A DNA stretch of 64,000 nt, taken from an uncultured Bacteroidales bacterium. Lineage in GTDB: Bacteria > Bacteroidota > Bacteroidia > Bacteroidales > UBA932. The notes beneath the pieces are model-generated. The model worked only from the letters and a program-made list of their open reading frames with translations, searched no databases and had not been told where the DNA came from. Every line of letters starts with the position of its first letter. Positions within the stretch are counted from its first letter, which is position 1. A program made the position numbers and the translations under genes. The stretch covers positions 1 to 64,000 of the forward strand of contig CAJONC010000024.1 in the NCBI GenBank assembly GCA_905235675.1, in the 5' to 3' direction. Below are positions 44,775 through 51,809 of the stretch, piece by piece.

Positions 44775-46270
44775 TCTGATACCGGTTTGACGGGACGGAT
44801 TGTGAAACCGGCATTTCTGTATCCCGTCGTATAGGAAGGAGCTTCTGCTAATCGTCCAGTACTACCATTCAAACGGACACAATCAGGATTACCGCCAGTT
44901 GGAGTCATATTCTCCGCATTTATCGAACTTGTCCAATATAGTCCTCTACTCGAAGCCGTTGTATAATTACTACTGGTTGCAGAGCAAACTTGCGTGGTTC
45001 CTCTCATAAAGACGGAGTTATCTCCCTGGGTAACAGTTGTACCGACACTGTTGGCACTGCCGGAATTATATGTCAAACCAGGATCTGCAAACAGGGATTC
45101 AAATTCTGCCTTTGTTGGCATGCGCCATCCGCTACCAGGATAAGAGAGTTGAACGATATCATCTACAGGGTCAAGCACAAGCTTGTTATCGGTCTTGTTG
45201 TACTTGGTATAAACAGTGCCATCAAAGTAACATTCGCCAGTGTAAGCAATAAAACCTTCACCATGATTTGCATCAAAGGTAGTGCTAGGTCTAGCAGTAT
45301 AAATTAATCCAGTATCGCTCCATCTGTAACAGCCACCCATATCGGTTAGATTAGATCCTCCTAAGTTAGCCCTGGCCCACACAACACCGCCAGCAGACAC
45401 TTTGGTGGATGTTGGAAGAGTAACAGCAGGGAAAGATTTGCCATCAAGAACATAATACTTCGACACATCCGCTGTTTGATTCAAGGAGTAAACAAAGAAA
45501 TTACTCTTGTTGTCTACAGCAGAGACGTTTGCGATAGGGCCGGCGGGAACAACAATATATACTGGATCCGCTATTGTAAATGTCTCTCCCACTACAACAG
45601 GGGCCGCATTCACTGTTTTGGTAATGAACTTGTCCGGAGCATTGCCGTTAAAAACAAGAGTTTCTCCTGACACGGATACTACACCGGAACTCACGATCTC
45701 GTGACCGGACAATGTAATGTTTAATAACTTTGTGGCTGAGGTTGCGCTTCGAAATACCGGATTCTTAATACATACTACCGAAACCGCATTCTCAAAAGTA
45801 AAAGCAAGGGTATTGCTCGTGACATTTGCAGTTGAAAGCAACAGAACAGGCACTACGCTCTCGCTTTGTGAAGAGAAATCAACAGCAAGCGTCTGTTCCG
45901 AAAGATCAGATGCCGTTTTGCCAGGGCAATAGATTGCGTGGACTTTGGTTCCTTCGGTAAGATCTACAGATGTAGTTTGAGTCAACGTAGCGACACCAGT
46001 ACCGGGTGCGACACTGGTAACACTGAATGAAACGGTCGTTCCACTGGCGGTAAAACCGAAAATAACATCATCCACTTCCCAGGAACCCTCTAGATTATGA
46101 GTGGAGCCATTCTCATCATAAGCAACCTTTGTGGCAGGACGTGAAGCAGTGATAACAATAGGGTCCTGATTTCCCTGGGTCTCATCTGCGGGAGCAGTAA
46201 TTTCTTTTTGGCACGAAGCAGAAAACACTACGAGCGCAAAGCAAGCGATTGTTTTAACGATTCTTTTCAT
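44771..46270 (-). CDS. Fimbrillin/FISUMP-like surface lipoprotein
   Basis: A 499-residue lipoprotein (MKRIVKTIACFALVVFSASC). Residues 35-280 are beta-rich fimbrillin-like domains (VDDVIFGFTASGTTVSFSVT, VHAIYCPGKTASDLSEQTLA). Residues 285-495 form a FISUMP-like domain with CYRWSDTGLIY, LDPVDDIVQLSYPGSGWRMP, GTTQVCSATSS and a terminal FTIRPVKP. It is closely similar to the next gene but lacks the PET stalk. By PUL logic it is a surface glycan-binding protein. It ends 1 bp from the extra ATG created by the 35-bp duplication. Confidence 0.8.
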   Translation of the reverse strand: MKRIVKTIACFALVVFSASCQKEITAPADETQGNQDPIVITASRPATKVAYDENGSTHNLEGSWEVDDVIFGFTASGTTVSFSVTSVAPGTGVATLTQTTSVDLTEGTKVHAIYCPGKTASDLSEQTLAVDFSSQSESVVPVLLLSTANVTSNTLAFTFENAVSVVCIKNPVFRSATSATKLLNITLSGHEIVSSGVVSVSGETLVFNGNAPDKFITKTVNAAPVVVGETFTIADPVYIVVPAGPIANVSAVDNKSNFFVYSLNQTADVSKYYVLDGKSFPAVTLPTSTKVSAGGVVWARANLGGSNLTDMGGCYRWSDTGLIYTARPSTTFDANHGEGFIAYTGECYFDGTVYTKYNKTDNKLVLDPVDDIVQLSYPGSGWRMPTKAEFESLFADPGLTYNSGSANSVGTTVTQGDNSVFMRGTTQVCSATSSNYTTASSRGLYWTSSINAENMTPTGGNPDCVRLNGSTGRLAEAPSYTTGYRNAGFTIRPVKPVSE

Positions 46271-46282
46271 TTTCTTTTCCTC

Positions 46283-46432
46283 CTACCATTCAACATATTC
46301 AAAATCATTCAAACCATTTCCGGAATCTCCTCCAATAGTTGTTAAGTCGACTCCCGACTGGCAGAGCGGAGAACTCAATACTTGATCGATTATCTCCGTT
46401 GTCGGCGATTGATAAACATATTTTTTTCTCAT
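46283..46432 (-). CDS. 49-residue small protein, PUL-associated (unknown function)
   Basis: The frame runs from the ATG at 46432 to a TAG at 46283. It begins MRKKYVYQSPTTEIIDQVLS, contains a single Cys followed by a Gly/Asp-rich stretch (GGDSGNGLNDF), and ends EYVEW. Bacteroidales genomes contain many short unannotated ORFs of the shape MKKxYxxPxxEhhxh...C...G-rich...YxxW near surface-protein genes; this is my recollection, not a search. It fits exactly between the DapA-like gene and the first lipoprotein gene on the same strand (12-bp gaps). There is no signal peptide. Confidence 0.6.
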   Translation of the reverse strand: MRKKYVYQSPTTEIIDQVLSSPLCQSGVDLTTIGGDSGNGLNDFEYVEW

Positions 46433-46444
46433 AAAAATAGTACT

Positions 46445-47452
46445 TTAATGATTATTAATAAAATGCATAGTGTCATCGAAGCACTTGTCCAGTTCGGCAG
46501 CATCATCTGCAGGCAATGTGTAAGTGACTAATTTCCATACAGACTTATCCCCAATAGGATAAGTTCCGGCCGGGGTCACGATCTTCTCGATATAATCGCG
46601 GGAAATCGTGTTTTTAAACACGCCCAGACGCATAAGCAGGTGCAGGGAATAGCCTCGGAGACTATTGCTCTCAAGGTTGCGCTGATCGATCAACAAGCGA
46701 TAAAGAGCATATGCCTGGGTAAGCGTATCATCGGGGTCTCCTTCTTTTATACATTTCCAGATATAATTGACAATGGGAGCATATGCCACTCTCTCCGAAA
46801 TCAAGCCGCGGGTTCCTATTCTCCTTGCCTGGTACAGCCATTGCCATCCTCCCCACGCAGAAAATACAGTCTTTATATAAGGCGAAACCATCTCCAGCCG
46901 CTGCCTGTCATTGGCCTCCAAGGAATTTGTTTCTTCCTTTATCCAGCCATAAACATCGGGATATGTTTTTGCCAAGTAAAGGATACAGTCTACGGTTGGT
47001 GAGGGGCAGGTTCTGTTGACGTGCGTTTGAATTATAACGGGATGGCTGACCACAGAAGCAATAGCGATGTAATACTCCCTGACATCCTCATCACAAGTGC
47101 CATCGTAGGGAGGCCTGGCGCAAAAAGCCGCATTTTTGATGTTGTATTTCTTGATGAGTGCTTCTGCTGCAAGGGCGTTCTTAACTGCATCCTCTTTATT
47201 ATCGCCGGATATCCCGATGGTCAAGACGGCCTTGAGCCCCAATCGCGGCCAAGCCTCGCATAGACTTTCCATCCCTTTCACGCGTTCGTCAAAGGTTAAT
47301 AGGTCATTCGCATCGTTGGATTGGGGCCAAATGAGTCCGGGAGTGTTCCAGCCATCTGCAAATTCTGCTTCGGCAACCAAGGTGTCATAATCCACCGCCC
47401 CGTCCTCGAAGTACGGAGTTGAAAGGATTAAAAATGGACCTTCGATCAGCAT
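46445..47452 (-). CDS. Dihydrodipicolinate synthase (DapA)-family aldolase/lyase
   Basis: A 335-residue class I aldolase-type TIM barrel. The Schiff-base lysine lies in DVYGWIKEETNS, and the N-terminus has ILSTPYFEDGAVDYDTLVAE. It is distant from housekeeping DapA. PUL-linked members act on 2-keto-3-deoxy sugar acids or related compounds, which fits a product of uronate or rhamnonate breakdown; the exact substrate is an inference. I chose the ATG at 47452, 11 bp after the SDR stop. An in-frame start at 47509 would overlap the SDR by 47 bp. Confidence 0.8.
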   Translation of the reverse strand: MLIEGPFLILSTPYFEDGAVDYDTLVAEAEFADGWNTPGLIWPQSNDANDLLTFDERVKGMESLCEAWPRLGLKAVLTIGISGDNKEDAVKNALAAEALIKKYNIKNAAFCARPPYDGTCDEDVREYYIAIASVVSHPVIIQTHVNRTCPSPTVDCILYLAKTYPDVYGWIKEETNSLEANDRQRLEMVSPYIKTVFSAWGGWQWLYQARRIGTRGLISERVAYAPIVNYIWKCIKEGDPDDTLTQAYALYRLLIDQRNLESNSLRGYSLHLLMRLGVFKNTISRDYIEKIVTPAGTYPIGDKSVWKLVTYTLPADDAAELDKCFDDTMHFINNH

Positions 47453-47462
47453 CTGATTGTGA

Positions 47463-48224
47463 TTATAGTTTCGCGGCATTAATAGGGCCCAGGGTACGGC
47501 CACCTTCAACAGGAAGATCTATTCCTGTAATGAACTCTGATTCATCGGCAGCCAGAAATATCATCGCTCTTGCCATTTCATCCGCTGATCCCCTGCGACC
47601 TATCCAGGTTGTATCCGTAGGTTGAGGATCACCAACTGCCACCATCCCTGGAGACACACAGTTGACGGTGATTCCGTACGCAGCGTTTTCCATTGCAAGA
47701 GTCTTGGAAAACATTATAACTCCGGCTTTGGCTGCCGCATAATCCGCATAACCCGGCAAGCCCACCTCTCCGGATATCGATGCAGTATTGACTATACGGC
47801 CATAGGCTCTTTCAATCATATGCGGAAGGACAGCCTGGCAGCACATCATAGTTCCATCCAAATTAATACGCAGCAGATTGGTCCACTGCTGATAATCCAT
47901 TTGCTCAAAACGCTGAACGCCTTTCACATCGGAATGATTCCAGACTCCGGCATTGCAGAAGAGAATATCTATGTGACCGAAATCGCCGATGGCGGAATCG
48001 ACGGCTTCCCGCACGCTGTCGATACTGCGGACATCTACGGAATAAAAGCGTACTCCAGGAATATCCGACAGTTTTTCTTGAAGGATTTCCAAGGAAAGGT
48101 CCGCAGCAGCAATGCTTACTCCATGAGCGGCCAGGCGGCGGCACAAAGCAATTCCGATGTTGCCTGAGGCACCTGTCACAAACGCCACTCTATTATTAAA
48201 AGTGCAAATATTGGTCAATGGCAT
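47463..48224 (-). CDS. Short-chain dehydrogenase/reductase (PUL-linked)
   Basis: A 253-residue classical SDR: TGASGNIG cofactor motif, CNAG strand, and YADYAAAK with the catalytic Tyr/Lys. The C-terminus DLPVEGGRTLG is typical. First gene of the operon with the DapA-like enzyme next, it probably oxidises or reduces a sugar acid or keto-deoxy intermediate (compare KduD, DEH reductase or L-rhamnose dehydrogenase; not separable here). I chose the ATG at 48224 because a TATATTTG -7 box lies just upstream. Confidence 0.85.
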   Translation of the reverse strand: MPLTNICTFNNRVAFVTGASGNIGIALCRRLAAHGVSIAAADLSLEILQEKLSDIPGVRFYSVDVRSIDSVREAVDSAIGDFGHIDILFCNAGVWNHSDVKGVQRFEQMDYQQWTNLLRINLDGTMMCCQAVLPHMIERAYGRIVNTASISGEVGLPGYADYAAAKAGVIMFSKTLAMENAAYGITVNCVSPGMVAVGDPQPTDTTWIGRRGSADEMARAMIFLAADESEFITGIDLPVEGGRTLGPINAAKL

Positions 48225-48240
48225 AGTCCCGTGTTTTTTG

Positions 48241-48248
48241 CAAATATA
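48241..48248 (-). promoter_or_regulatory. Probable -7 box (TATATTTG) of the polysaccharide-utilisation operon
   Basis: The minus strand reads TATATTTG, 16 nt before the SDR ATG. The -33 position has no good TTTG, which would suit a promoter needing an activator or relief by the adjacent IclR regulator. Confidence 0.45.
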
Positions 48249-48316
48249 GCACAAAAAATAATAAATTCATCAGTGTTGAATGAGCGTTTTATATTATTGA
48301 ACTGCACGGCAAGTAC

Positions 48317-48340
48317 AAAAAAAATGCCCCAAAGGGGCAC
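48317..48340 (-). terminator. Intrinsic terminator of the iclR-type gene
   Basis: The minus strand reads GTGCCCC-ttt-GGGGCA followed by eight T. It lies about 20 bp after the IclR stop and upstream of the PUL promoter, so the regulator and operon are separate transcripts. Confidence 0.9.
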
Positions 48341-48359
48341 TTAAACAAAGAATAAACGA

Positions 48360-49091
48360 CTAAGCAAAAAGGTTGTTGATTGCTTCAGCTGTCTGTATCA
48401 GTTTCTCTTCTATCAGTTCCTTACGGCCATCGCCCAACCTGATGTCAGGGAGGTAACACGAGATTGAACCCATAACTTTTCCCTTCGCAAAAACCGGCGC
48501 TGCAAGGCAGGCAAAATGGCTTTTGTTGATAACCGTCGTGCAGGGTTGGGATCGGTATTCCGCCAATTTTGCCAGCAGTTCCTGGTGATTAGTCACTTCT
48601 GCCCATTCGCTCCCCGGCATACCAACCATTTTGATGAAATTCTTCAATTCTTCAGAGCCGTAGCGAGCGACTATCACACGGGCGGATGTTGCCCTCCAGA
48701 CCTTCATATCATCTTCGAACCTGGTTACTATGGAATGGTTGGATCCGACTTTATATAGGATTATCCTCCTGTCTCCGCGGATAACAGAAAAGGCAATATC
48801 TTCGTTGAGGGCCCGCGAAAGCCTGTCTGCTAAGGGCTTGATCTGATGAACAATCTTCTGGGAATTCATATTGGATCCCGTAAGCGAATAAAGTTTGTCT
48901 CCGAGGATATACCCGCCCCTGTAATCCGTTTGTTCCACATAGCCTACATCCTTAAGGCTCTTCATAATGTTTGCGCAAGTCGGCCTGTTCATCCCCAGAT
49001 TGTCGGCCAGTTCCGACAGCGGCACCTCCCTCGTGGAATTCTGCGAGAGATAATCCAAGATGCTCACTACCCTTTCAAGAACCTGAATCAT
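48360..49091 (-). CDS. IclR-family transcriptional regulator
   Basis: A 243-residue protein. The N-terminal winged HTH (residues 1-65: RVVSILDYLSQNSTREVPLS, LGMNRPTCANIMKSLKDVGY) precedes an IclR effector domain (residues 75-240) with the conserved end NKSHFACLAAPVFAKGKVMG and the SCYLP strand. IclR proteins such as KdgR sense small metabolites, often sugar acids such as 2-keto-3-deoxygluconate. Directly upstream of the operon and on the same strand, it is the only regulator in the PUL; no hybrid two-component system or ECF sigma/anti-sigma pair is present. Confidence 0.9.
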   Translation of the reverse strand: MIQVLERVVSILDYLSQNSTREVPLSELADNLGMNRPTCANIMKSLKDVGYVEQTDYRGGYILGDKLYSLTGSNMNSQKIVHQIKPLADRLSRALNEDIAFSVIRGDRRIILYKVGSNHSIVTRFEDDMKVWRATSARVIVARYGSEELKNFIKMVGMPGSEWAEVTNHQELLAKLAEYRSQPCTTVINKSHFACLAAPVFAKGKVMGSISCYLPDIRLGDGRKELIEEKLIQTAEAINNLFA

Positions 49092-49138
49092 AAGTAAACG
49101 ATGTAAAAAACAAATAAAGTTTAATAATTATGCAACTT

Positions 49139-49540
49139 TTAAACCCGATTAACTTCTATCTTACCTGATTCAAGGTCGCTCAGTATCGTAGTGGTCACTT
49201 TCAATAAAACAGGAATATCATTTTTTATGGTGGAAAAAATGCCTTCTGCATCCACCTCAACGTATTGATGGGATAGAAAATTTCTCATACCAAACACTTC
49301 CTTCCATGGAACGGCAGTATATTTTGAAAATATTTTCATTCCAGAAAGATTCCTGATTTTCACGAATGATTCTGTTATATACTGCAGACTCATGCTACAT
49401 GCACGGAAAATCGTCATTCCATTCAAGTCTGTTCCGAAATCATTAGGTTTTTCTATGGGCGTCGACATGGAAATAATAAGCTTCATTTCGCGGATGGCCG
49501 CTTCCAAAAGAGATTTAATCCTATTGTAGTCGCTACACAT
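49139..49540 (-). CDS. HEPN-domain toxin (HepT-like)
   Basis: A 133-residue helical protein of the HEPN/DUF86 kind. The RNase motif R-x4-H-x-Y is present as RNFLSHQY (R86, H91, Y93). Family members cleave RNA and are neutralised by a minimal nucleotidyltransferase that AMPylates a tyrosine in this motif. It overlaps the MNT gene by 8 bp as second gene of the pair. Confidence 0.85.
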   Translation of the reverse strand: MCSDYNRIKSLLEAAIREMKLIISMSTPIEKPNDFGTDLNGMTIFRACSMSLQYITESFVKIRNLSGMKIFSKYTAVPWKEVFGMRNFLSHQYVEVDAEGIFSTIKNDIPVLLKVTTTILSDLESGKIEVNRV

Positions 49541-50018
49541 AAATCACATCTTTATCTAATTCCTTTTTAAACTCTTGCGTCATTCTTGCATTAAGAGGAA
49601 CCAGATCAACTTTTTTATTGAACAATGATTCCAGATCCGACCGAATGGCCGCATATTTATAAAGCGAGGGTGCCTCCAGAGAGATACAGACATCTACATC
49701 GCTATTCTCCGTTTGTTCGCCTCTGGCATAACTACCGAACAACCCCATTTTAACTATGCCAAGCCTATTCGCATTGTGCAACTTGTATAGTGAAAGAATA
49801 TCAGAAACCCCTGACAAACCAGGTCTGTTGTCTATCACTTCGACACGGATCTCATATCCAAGAGCAGATAGCACTCTTGATACTGTTTCAGGACTTCCAA
49901 GGTGGCCATTCTCCATTCGGGAAATCTGGGACTTATCCATGCCGCACAACAGGCCAAGCCCAGACTGCGTAATATGACGAGTCTTTCTTAGTTGCCTAAT
50001 GTCGATACTATTCAACAT
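49533..50018 (-). CDS. HTH-MNT fusion antitoxin (XRE helix-turn-helix plus minimal nucleotidyltransferase)
   Basis: A 161-residue protein. Residues 5-58 form an XRE-type HTH (LRKTRHITQSGLGLLCGMDK, SQISRMENGHL). Residues 85-150 form a minimal nucleotidyltransferase with GS-x10-DxD: G95-S96 and D107/D109 in GSYARGEQTENSDVDV, with a further Asp in KKVDLVPL. In HepT/MntA pairs the nucleotidyltransferase AMPylates the toxin; here the HTH would add autoregulation. A promoter with TATCTTTG lies 20 bp upstream. Confidence 0.86.
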   Translation of the reverse strand: MLNSIDIRQLRKTRHITQSGLGLLCGMDKSQISRMENGHLGSPETVSRVLSALGYEIRVEVIDNRPGLSGVSDILSLYKLHNANRLGIVKMGLFGSYARGEQTENSDVDVCISLEAPSLYKYAAIRSDLESLFNKKVDLVPLNARMTQEFKKELDKDVIYV

Positions 50019-50038
50019 ATTATATATCAGTTACACGG

Positions 50039-50069
50039 CAAAGATATATAAAGTTGAATATATATACAA
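50039..50069 (-). promoter_or_regulatory. Promoter of the HTH-MNT/HEPN operon
   Basis: On the minus strand: TTG near 50069-50067, about 20 nt, TATCTTTG (50046-50039). The A/T-rich spacer with ATATATATTC/TTATATAT symmetry could hold the HTH operator. Confidence 0.5.
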
Positions 50070-51149
50070 CTATTTTATGCCGTATTTACGAAGAATCTTA
50101 AGAATCGGTTTGCGAACAGAATCTGCCCAGAGGTAGTATCCCCAACTTCCGGGATGAACTCCGTCGACCGTAGTGTCGTGCTGAGCAGATGTTGCATTAG
50201 AGGTTGAGATGAAATAGACATCCTTATATTTCTTGACAGCTTCTTTCATCAGTATTTTCGCCATCTCGGCCTTTTCTCCTTGAACCTCATCGTATGGCTG
50301 GTCGAAATTACGCCTTTCGCTCCAAATGGTGTTCATGAAAATCATCGGAACTCCGGGTTTGGCTGCCTGAATGGTCTCGATGAAAGCGAACAGATTCTCC
50401 TTTACGGATTCTGCCGTCCCGTTTGAGAAGGAATCAAACACAAAGGCATCGACATCGGCATCTTTAAGGGCATTTGCGAACTGGGGCTGCATCCTGCAAT
50501 CACCACTTACCCCAAGGCTACAGAACTGCATTCCAGTGAGCCGGGTAAGATACCCAGGGACAGTCTGACCGGCACGGCCAGTAGCCTGCCCATGCATATA
50601 ACTCGATCCATGCAGGCATATGCGATGACGGAATGGTATCTCTCCTTTTTCTATCATGCTGTTATCATCGACCCCTATCCACAGAGATGTGAGCTTGCTA
50701 TAAGTAGGGAGATACAATATGCATTCCTTGACGCTGTCATCCATATGCTCGATTAGAGCCCGGACTTTGCCATTCTCCTTTTCTTTGTTAAGGCCGTATG
50801 CACATGTTCCGGCCCAAAGCCACTCTCCATTCTTCTTTATATACAAGTCAAATCCTCTGGCAGCGAATCCCGAAGTCTGGGACTGATAGATCTCCTTAAA
50901 TACAGGCTTCACCCAGATGCCGGAGGAATTAGTCTTGAAGGAGACTATGATACCAGATGGCATTTCCAGCAGGTTCCTGTCCTTCTCCGTCCAGCCGCCA
51001 TACTTTGTAAAGTCCATCCTTTCATAGGGATTCGGTGTGTCAGGGAACACCTTCCCGACAATGGTCAAGTCCGTCGCATCGGTAAAACGCTGTCCAAAAA
51101 CAGACAGGCACATTACCAAACCAATAATACTGACGATTAGTTTGCGCAT
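50070..51149 (-). CDS. SGNH/GDSL-type secreted esterase
   Basis: A 359-residue protein with a signal peptide (MRKLIVSIIGLVMCLSVFGQ). Residues 25-180 form a beta-sandwich (SGNH_N-like: GIIVSFKTNSSGIWV, FDLYIKKNGEWLWAG). Residues 180-355 are an SGNH hydrolase: LHGSSYMHGQ as nucleophile block with Ser, GVSGDCRMQ as Gly block, and DGVHPGSWGY as the Asp/His block. Such enzymes usually remove acetyl groups from polysaccharides. The signal peptide nearly matches that of the PUL lyase at 41322-43208 (MRKLIV[S/T]II), suggesting it serves the same substrate despite the intervening toxin-antitoxin pair. Confidence 0.82.
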   Translation of the reverse strand: MRKLIVSIIGLVMCLSVFGQRFTDATDLTIVGKVFPDTPNPYERMDFTKYGGWTEKDRNLLEMPSGIIVSFKTNSSGIWVKPVFKEIYQSQTSGFAARGFDLYIKKNGEWLWAGTCAYGLNKEKENGKVRALIEHMDDSVKECILYLPTYSKLTSLWIGVDDNSMIEKGEIPFRHRICLHGSSYMHGQATGRAGQTVPGYLTRLTGMQFCSLGVSGDCRMQPQFANALKDADVDAFVFDSFSNGTAESVKENLFAFIETIQAAKPGVPMIFMNTIWSERRNFDQPYDEVQGEKAEMAKILMKEAVKKYKDVYFISTSNATSAQHDTTVDGVHPGSWGYYLWADSVRKPILKILRKYGIK

Positions 51150-51158
51150 AAGACAATC

Positions 51159-51809
51159 TTATTTGCTATGAATATAGGTATTACTCATTTGTTTTAGGTA
51201 TTCCAGCATTTTGGCGAGGGCATTGCCGCGGTGCGAGATGGCGTTCTTGGCGTCTTCGTCCACTTCGGCGAGAGTACGGTCGGGATAGGCGTCGGGGATG
51301 AAGACAGGGTCGTAGCCGAAACCTCCGCAGCCGGCGGGAGCATAGCCTATGCGGCCTTCGCAGGAACCGTCGAAAAGCTGCTCCGAACAGGGCATTCCTT
51401 CTTCCTCCGCAGGCAGTATCAACGCCACGGCGCAGCGGAAACGTGCGCTGCGGTTTTCAACTTCCTTCATTTCGTGCAGCAGGCGGTCTATGTTGGAGGA
51501 AAAATCATGGTCTTTGCCCGAGCCGTCCAGCGAGGCGTAGCGGGCGGAATAGATGCCCGGGGCGCCTCCAAGGGCATCCACCTCAAGTCCGGAATCATCT
51601 GCAAAACAGGGCATTCCCGTAAGATCCCAAAGGTGTCTGGCTTTTATAACGGCGTTCCCGTCGAAACTGCTTCCGGTCTCCTCGACATCCACCTGCTCCG
51701 GAGTCAGTCCGGCTTCGGCGGGAGAAATCACCTCGATTCCGTGGGGGCCGAGTATCTCGCGGGCTTCCCGTATCTTTCCCGCATTTCCTGTGGCGAATAC
51801 AAGTTTCAT
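51159..51809 (-). CDS. rdgB: Non-canonical purine NTP pyrophosphatase (XTP/dITP diphosphatase)
   Basis: A 216-residue housekeeping enzyme that hydrolyses dITP/XTP. It has the N-terminal LVFATGNAGKIREAREILG (TxNxxK nucleotide motif), FADDSGLEVDALGGAPGIYSAR and the C-terminal AEVDEDAKNAISHRG. The last 10 residues or so (QMSNTYIHSK) are an A/T-rich extension absent from the displaced copy, which ends KMLQSLL. Bases 51226-51270 are the right copy of the 45-bp direct repeat. It overlaps the S41 peptidase gene by 4 bp upstream. Confidence 0.94.
   Translation of the reverse strand: MKLVFATGNAGKIREAREILGPHGIEVISPAEAGLTPEQVDVEETGSSFDGNAVIKARHLWDLTGMPCFADDSGLEVDALGGAPGIYSARYASLDGSGKDHDFSSNIDRLLHEMKEVENRSARFRCAVALILPAEEEGMPCSEQLFDGSCEGRIGYAPAGCGGFGYDPVFIPDAYPDRTLAEVDEDAKNAISHRGNALAKMLEYLKQMSNTYIHSK
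51226..51270. repeat. Right copy of the 45-bp exact direct repeat (inside rdgB)
   Basis: It is identical to 25757-25801 and in the same orientation. It marks the right edge of the accessory island. Beyond the repeat toward the rdgB stop, the sequence becomes A/T-rich. Confidence 0.85.

Noticed and set aside
46445..47452. DapA-like gene as the lysine biosynthesis enzyme
   Set aside because: It lies in the PUL, is longer than housekeeping DapA and departs from it outside the Schiff-base lysine block; a catabolic aldolase/lyase fits better.
49139..50018. The toxin-antitoxin pair considered as part of a larger phage-defence cluster
   Set aside because: No restriction, CRISPR, retron, CBASS or other defence genes lie near it.
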